A stretch of DNA of 55,432 bases from an uncultured Bacteroidales bacterium (GTDB lineage: Bacteria; Bacteroidota; Bacteroidia; Bacteroidales; Bacteroidaceae), in NCBI GenBank assembly GCA_902773055.1, contig CACYCZ010000031.1, positions 1 to 55,432 on the forward strand. The letters run 5' to 3'. A model generated the notes under the pieces. The model ran no database searches, was not told where the DNA came from, and saw nothing but the letters and a program-made list of their open reading frames with translations. Shown piece by piece: positions 51,963 through 55,432 of the stretch. The position numbers were made by a program, and so were the translations under genes. How positions within the stretch are numbered: the stretch's first letter is position 1; each line of letters opens with the position of its first letter.

Positions 51963-52592
51963 ATGAGATATGTCAAGTATCTGTTTGTTTTGATGATTCT
52001 TCTGGTGGATTTCCAGATAGTTGCATCCCAGAAAATCGGTAAGGCGACTTATTATGCCAATCGTTTTCACGGTCGTAGGACAAGCAGCGGTGATATTTAT
52101 CACAAAGACAGTTTTACGTGTGCCCATAAGACTTTACCGTTTGGGACAAAATTGAAAGTAAAGGATACCAAAACCGGAAATGAAGTCGTGGTGAAAGTGA
52201 ATGACCGTCTGGGACGGGGTACAATGGTTGACCTGTCCTATGCGGCGGCTAAGGAATTGGGTATTATAGGCCGTGGCACTGCCCAGGTCGAAATAACTCC
52301 TTACATAGATAAAGAGAAGATTCCATATAAGGCAGTCGAGAGAGGAATACCTCAGTTGCAGGTGAGTGATCCTCTTGGTGAGGGATATTGCTTGTTGTCA
52401 GAGTGGCAGGCGCGCAACAATAAGAGAATCCTCAAGGAATCTTTGGCTAAGTCTATGGAACCTGCTCAAAAATCCCCCCAAGGTATGTTGCATGGGCAGC
52501 AGGACAGTGTTCCCCGTTATAAAATTTTGGATCAGCTGACGGCGCAGGATGAGACAACTCCTGCCGGAGCGCCGATCCTTATGGTAAAATAG
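51963..52592 (+). CDS. RlpA-family septal-ring protein / lytic transglycosylase
   Basis: A 209-residue exported protein with a signal peptide (about 1-22). The double-psi beta-barrel is clear: GKATYYANRFHGRRTSSGD, CAHKTLPFGTKLKV, VVKVNDRLGRGTMVDLSYAA. The Asp of VNDR corresponds to the residue needed for cutting glycan strands that lack stem peptides. There is no C-terminal SPOR domain; instead a tail of about 85 residues of unknown fold follows. No promoter box is obvious upstream. Confidence 0.88.
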   Translation: MRYVKYLFVLMILLVDFQIVASQKIGKATYYANRFHGRRTSSGDIYHKDSFTCAHKTLPFGTKLKVKDTKTGNEVVVKVNDRLGRGTMVDLSYAAAKELGIIGRGTAQVEITPYIDKEKIPYKAVERGIPQLQVSDPLGEGYCLLSEWQARNNKRILKESLAKSMEPAQKSPQGMLHGQQDSVPRYKILDQLTAQDETTPAGAPILMVK

Positions 52593-52625
52593 GAAATCAA
52601 TATTTGTTTTAACCCAAATAGCAGT

Positions 52626-52662
52626 GAGAGGTATATATGGTCTATATATGCCTCTCTGTTTG
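52626..52662. terminator. Terminator between rlpA-like gene and maeB
   Basis: GAGAGGTATATAT/ATATATGCCTCTC (12 of 13 pairs plus a wobble) and a short T-rich tail. It lies between convergent genes. Confidence 0.7.
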
Positions 52663-52709
52663 TATTGTTGTGTTTGGATTTTGTGTTTACAATCTGTTGC
52701 GCCGATGTT

Positions 52710-54995
52710 CTAATCGCTTTGTTTCTTGTTTTCTACAATGGCGTCGATGACTGCTACTGCTGTGAGGTCTACAATTTCGTGTACGGTGCTTTCAGCATCG
52801 GTGAAATGTATAGGTTTGTTGAGTCCCATCTGGATGGGTCCGATAATCTCCACTTGTTCGCCCATGCCTTGTAGTATTTGGTAACAGCTGTTGGCTGAAC
52901 TCAGGTTGGGGAAGATGAGTGTGTTCACTTTCTTGTTGAACAGCCGGGTAAACGGATATTTTTTATCTCTTAACTCATTGTTCATGGCAAAATTTAACTG
53001 CATCTCTCCATCTACATCCAAATTGGGGAAATCTTGGTGCAGCCGCTCTACGACTTGGTGAACTATGGCGGGACTGCCATGCTTGTCTGAACCGAAATTA
53101 GAGTAGGATATCATTGCCATGACGGGTTTCCTGTTAAAGAATTTTACGGAGTGGGCTGTCAGGCGTGCGATGTCATAGATGGTGTCTGCGTCCGGATGTC
53201 GGTTGATAAGGGTGTCGGCTATAAAAAACAATCCTTTCTTGGAGTTGAGGATGTGCATGGTGCCGAAATGCTTGAACGGCGGGCGTATGCCTATGACGGA
53301 TTTGGCTGCCTTGATGGTGCCGCTGTATTTGGAATACTGACCAGTAATGAAGGCGTCGGCGTCACCCATTTCAACCATCATCATGCCAAAATAGTTGCGG
53401 TCGTTCATCATGTCATTAGCCATTTCGTATGTAATGCCTTCACGTTGTCTCATTTGTGCCAGGCGTTCGGCATATTTTTCCCTTTTAGGTGCCATGGAAA
53501 CGTCCCGCAGGTTAATGATCTGAATGCCGCTGATGTCGATGTTCAGTTCCTGGGCTCTTTGTTCGATGAAGGTCTGGCTTCCAAGCAGGATAGGGTGACA
53601 AATGCCCTCTTCCTTGGCTATGACGGCAGCCTGCATCATCTTGGAATGCGACCCTTCGGCGAAAACGACGCGCTTGGGTTCCCGGCGTGCTGCATCGTAA
53701 ATGGAGCGTGTGAATTTGGTCTCCTGACCCATAAGTTCGCGTAGCCGGATGCGGTATTCTCCCCAGTTCGTGATGGTTTTGCGGGCAACGCCACTCTTGA
53801 TGGCGGCTTTGGCTACGGCAATGGCTACGGTGGTTATCAGACGTGGATCTACGGGCTTGGGTATGAAGTAATCCCGCCCGAATGAGAGCTGGTTGACATG
53901 ATACGCACGGTTCACGACATCGGGAACGGGAGACTTTGCCAGGTCGGCGATAGCCTTGACGGCGGCAATTTTCATTTCTTCATTGATACATGTGGCGGCG
54001 GTGTCCAGTGCTCCTCTGAAGATATAAGGAAATCCTATGACGTTGTTTATCTGGTTGGGGTAGTCTGAGCGTCCTGTGCTCATGATAACATCGGGGCGCG
54101 CCTCAATGGCATCCTCGTAGGTGATTTCAGGGTCGGGATTTGCCAAGGCAAAGATGATGGGCCTTTCTGCCATGGTCTTGACCATTTCCTGAGTGAGAAT
54201 GCCGGCTTTGGAGAGGCCTACAAACACGTCGGCTCCTTTTATGGCTTCTGCCAGTGTGTGGGCATCGCGGCGGTCTGTCGCAAATTCTTTTTTCTGGGGC
54301 GTGAGGTCCTCGCGGTCGGAAGTGATGACGCCGCTGTGGTCCAGCATGAGGATATGCTCCTTTCTGACTCCCAGGGCTACATACAGTCTCGTACATGCAA
54401 TGGCCGCTGCGCCTGCACCGCTGACAACCATACGGATATCTTCAAGCCTCTTGCCGGCAAGTTCGCAGGCGTTGAGCAGTCCTGCTGATGATATGATGGC
54501 TGTGCCGTGTTGGTCGTCATGCATGACGGGAATGTCAAGTTCAGCTTTCAACCGTTGTTCAATCTCAAAGCATTCGGGGGCTTTGATGTCTTCCAGGTTG
54601 ATGCCGCCGAAAGTGGGGGCAATGGCTTTTACCGCTGCGATAAATTTTTCCGGATCAGTTTCATTGATTTCAATATCAAAAGCATCTACACCGGCATATA
54701 TTTTGAATAACAGACATTTGCCTTCCATGACAGGTTTGCCGCTTATGGCACCGATATTGCCTAGTCCCAATACGGCTGTCCCGTTTGAAATTACAGCTAC
54801 AAGGTTGCCTTTGTTCGTATATTTGTATACGTCATGCTGGTTGTCTTGGATTTTCAGACAGGGGACGGCTACTCCGGGAGAATAAGCCAGTGACAAGTCT
54901 TTCTGTGTGGAGTGAGGTTTAGTAGGGGTAATCTCAATCTTGCCAGGCTTGCCCATTGAATGATATCTTAGGGCTTCTTCGTCTTGAATTTTCAT
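52710..54995 (-). CDS. maeB: NADP-dependent malic enzyme with phosphotransacetylase-like domain
   Basis: A 761-residue hybrid protein. The malic-enzyme domain (about 1-420) has SLAYSPGVAVPCL, LFKIYAGVDAFDIE, MHDDQHGTAIISSAGLLNA and VVSGAGAAAIACTRL for NADP binding. The C-terminal phosphotransacetylase-like domain (about 430-760) has VFAEGSHSKMMQAA and ends in SFIDLT-like EIVDLTAVAVIDAI. The enzyme decarboxylates malate to pyruvate with NADP. In other bacteria the second domain regulates activity by binding acetyl-CoA and lacks transacetylase activity. Length and order match the family. Confidence 0.94.
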   Translation of the reverse strand: MKIQDEEALRYHSMGKPGKIEITPTKPHSTQKDLSLAYSPGVAVPCLKIQDNQHDVYKYTNKGNLVAVISNGTAVLGLGNIGAISGKPVMEGKCLLFKIYAGVDAFDIEINETDPEKFIAAVKAIAPTFGGINLEDIKAPECFEIEQRLKAELDIPVMHDDQHGTAIISSAGLLNACELAGKRLEDIRMVVSGAGAAAIACTRLYVALGVRKEHILMLDHSGVITSDREDLTPQKKEFATDRRDAHTLAEAIKGADVFVGLSKAGILTQEMVKTMAERPIIFALANPDPEITYEDAIEARPDVIMSTGRSDYPNQINNVIGFPYIFRGALDTAATCINEEMKIAAVKAIADLAKSPVPDVVNRAYHVNQLSFGRDYFIPKPVDPRLITTVAIAVAKAAIKSGVARKTITNWGEYRIRLRELMGQETKFTRSIYDAARREPKRVVFAEGSHSKMMQAAVIAKEEGICHPILLGSQTFIEQRAQELNIDISGIQIINLRDVSMAPKREKYAERLAQMRQREGITYEMANDMMNDRNYFGMMMVEMGDADAFITGQYSKYSGTIKAAKSVIGIRPPFKHFGTMHILNSKKGLFFIADTLINRHPDADTIYDIARLTAHSVKFFNRKPVMAMISYSNFGSDKHGSPAIVHQVVERLHQDFPNLDVDGEMQLNFAMNNELRDKKYPFTRLFNKKVNTLIFPNLSSANSCYQILQGMGEQVEIIGPIQMGLNKPIHFTDAESTVHEIVDLTAVAVIDAIVENKKQSD

Positions 54996-55032
54996 TGCTA
55001 AATATCTTTATATACTATTTAAATATATACCA

Positions 55033-55040
55033 CAAAGTTA
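55033..55040 (-). promoter_or_regulatory. -7 box for maeB
   Basis: TAACTTTG on the minus strand, 37 bases before the start codon. Confidence 0.65.
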
Positions 55041-55346
55041 CGAAAGAAGTCCGACATAGTGTGCAGGCAGAATAATTTTGTCAGTGGCTATGTGATGGTT
55101 TTTTTTGTGAAGGTGACATCCTTTCTGCGTTGTTTTTGTCATGCACGGGTTAAATTCGGCATGGCTGATTGGCTGCATTGGGAAAAACAATCCCAGTGTG
55201 ACGACAACTTGCGTCAGTGGAGGGTAAATGCCTCCTTTGTGTGTGGTGTTGGGGGGATTTTCAAGCAGACTGCCATTTTGCTACACCCACACACCTTTAC
55301 ATAATTTAACGTATTTTAGATGTTTTTGTGCAATGTATTCTGTGGC

Positions 55347-55432
55347 GTAAAAACTCCCCGGCCTTGGCGTTTTCACTGGCAGGCCTGCGCGTTGTATCTG
55401 TCAGGCCTGCCGGTGAAATTTTGCAGGCCTGC
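55347..55432. repeat. 22-bp-phased AGGCCT element, copy 3 (cut by the window end)
   Basis: Boxes at 55359 (CGGCCT), 55381, 55403 and 55425, exactly 22 bp apart. The inverted repeat is 55371-55387 with 55402-55418 (16 of 17 pairs plus a wobble). It lies about 350 bases upstream of maeB, in a gene-free stretch. The part that would hold the closing hairpin is beyond the window. Confidence 0.85.

Overview
The window looks like chromosome of an anaerobic Bacteroidota bacterium, order Bacteroidales, most likely Prevotella-like. The reasons are: a -7 promoter box TAnnTTTG in front of at least 20 genes and little sign of Shine-Dalgarno sites; a PorQ-type T9SS protein; BspA-like leucine-rich-repeat proteins ending in the Prevotella-style YDLQGKRV tail; DUF4369 lipoproteins; a MaeB-type malic enzyme; and paired CoA-transferases. 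I cannot name a species. Nearly all of the window is housekeeping or envelope genes. I see no prophage, insertion sequence, CRISPR array or rRNA operon.

Layout. 1-2.8 kb: the end of a YfhO-like membrane protein, tRNA-Ser(GGA), and an ECF sigma operon with a membrane partner and an LTxxQ periplasmic protein. 3-6 kb: metY-cysK sulfur assimilation behind a phased TACCA-box array, then an orphan LuxR-type regulator with an almost leaderless promoter. 6-9 kb (minus): tonB-polyprenyl synthase-tatD. 9-12.7 kb (plus): porQ-cmk-ispH-BaiN-like operon. 12.7-15.8 kb (minus): two tandem deoxynucleoside kinases and a secreted glycosidase-like protein. 16-17.7 kb: class A acid phosphatase and a VanX-like lipoprotein. 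17.8-20.4 kb (minus): M48 lipoprotein, DUF4369 lipoprotein, small membrane protein and FtsB-like protein. 20.6-23.6 kb: a 21-bp palindromic tandem array, then a phosphoethanolamine-transferase-like gene overlapping an acyltransferase. 23.7-26.7 kb: two tandem CoA-transferases showing gene conversion. 27-32 kb: nitroreductase, then (minus) fprA-glpK-glpF-metallophosphoesterase. 32.5-35.7 kb: a frameshifted secreted gene and two LRR proteins. 35.8-41.3 kb: a likely five-gene unit (LptF/G-like permease, ribBA, BI-1, aspartate aminotransferase, thioredoxin). 41.4-46 kb (minus): dnaE and licD. 46.6-47.7 kb: exonuclease and rpsO. 47.8-52.6 kb: typA, a degenerate C1 peptidase-like lipoprotein with dusB, and rlpA. 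52.7-55 kb: maeB.

The most unusual material is non-coding. A family of intergenic elements (32.1, 46.2 and 55.3 kb) carries four AGGCCT-type boxes spaced exactly 22 bp apart in every copy. Each copy also has a conserved long inverted repeat, and the two complete copies have a second hairpin whose arms change together. All three copies lie in the 5' flank of a leftward gene (fprA, dnaE, maeB). A separate four-unit 21-bp palindromic array precedes the envelope-modification pair, and five TACCA boxes spaced 10-12 bp apart precede metY. Together these suggest helically phased binding sites or structured repeats, but the role is inferred. Other points worth checking are the displaced catalytic Cys in the C1-like lipoprotein, the T6 frameshift next to an exact 20-bp promoter-region duplication, and the gene conversion between the CoA-transferases.
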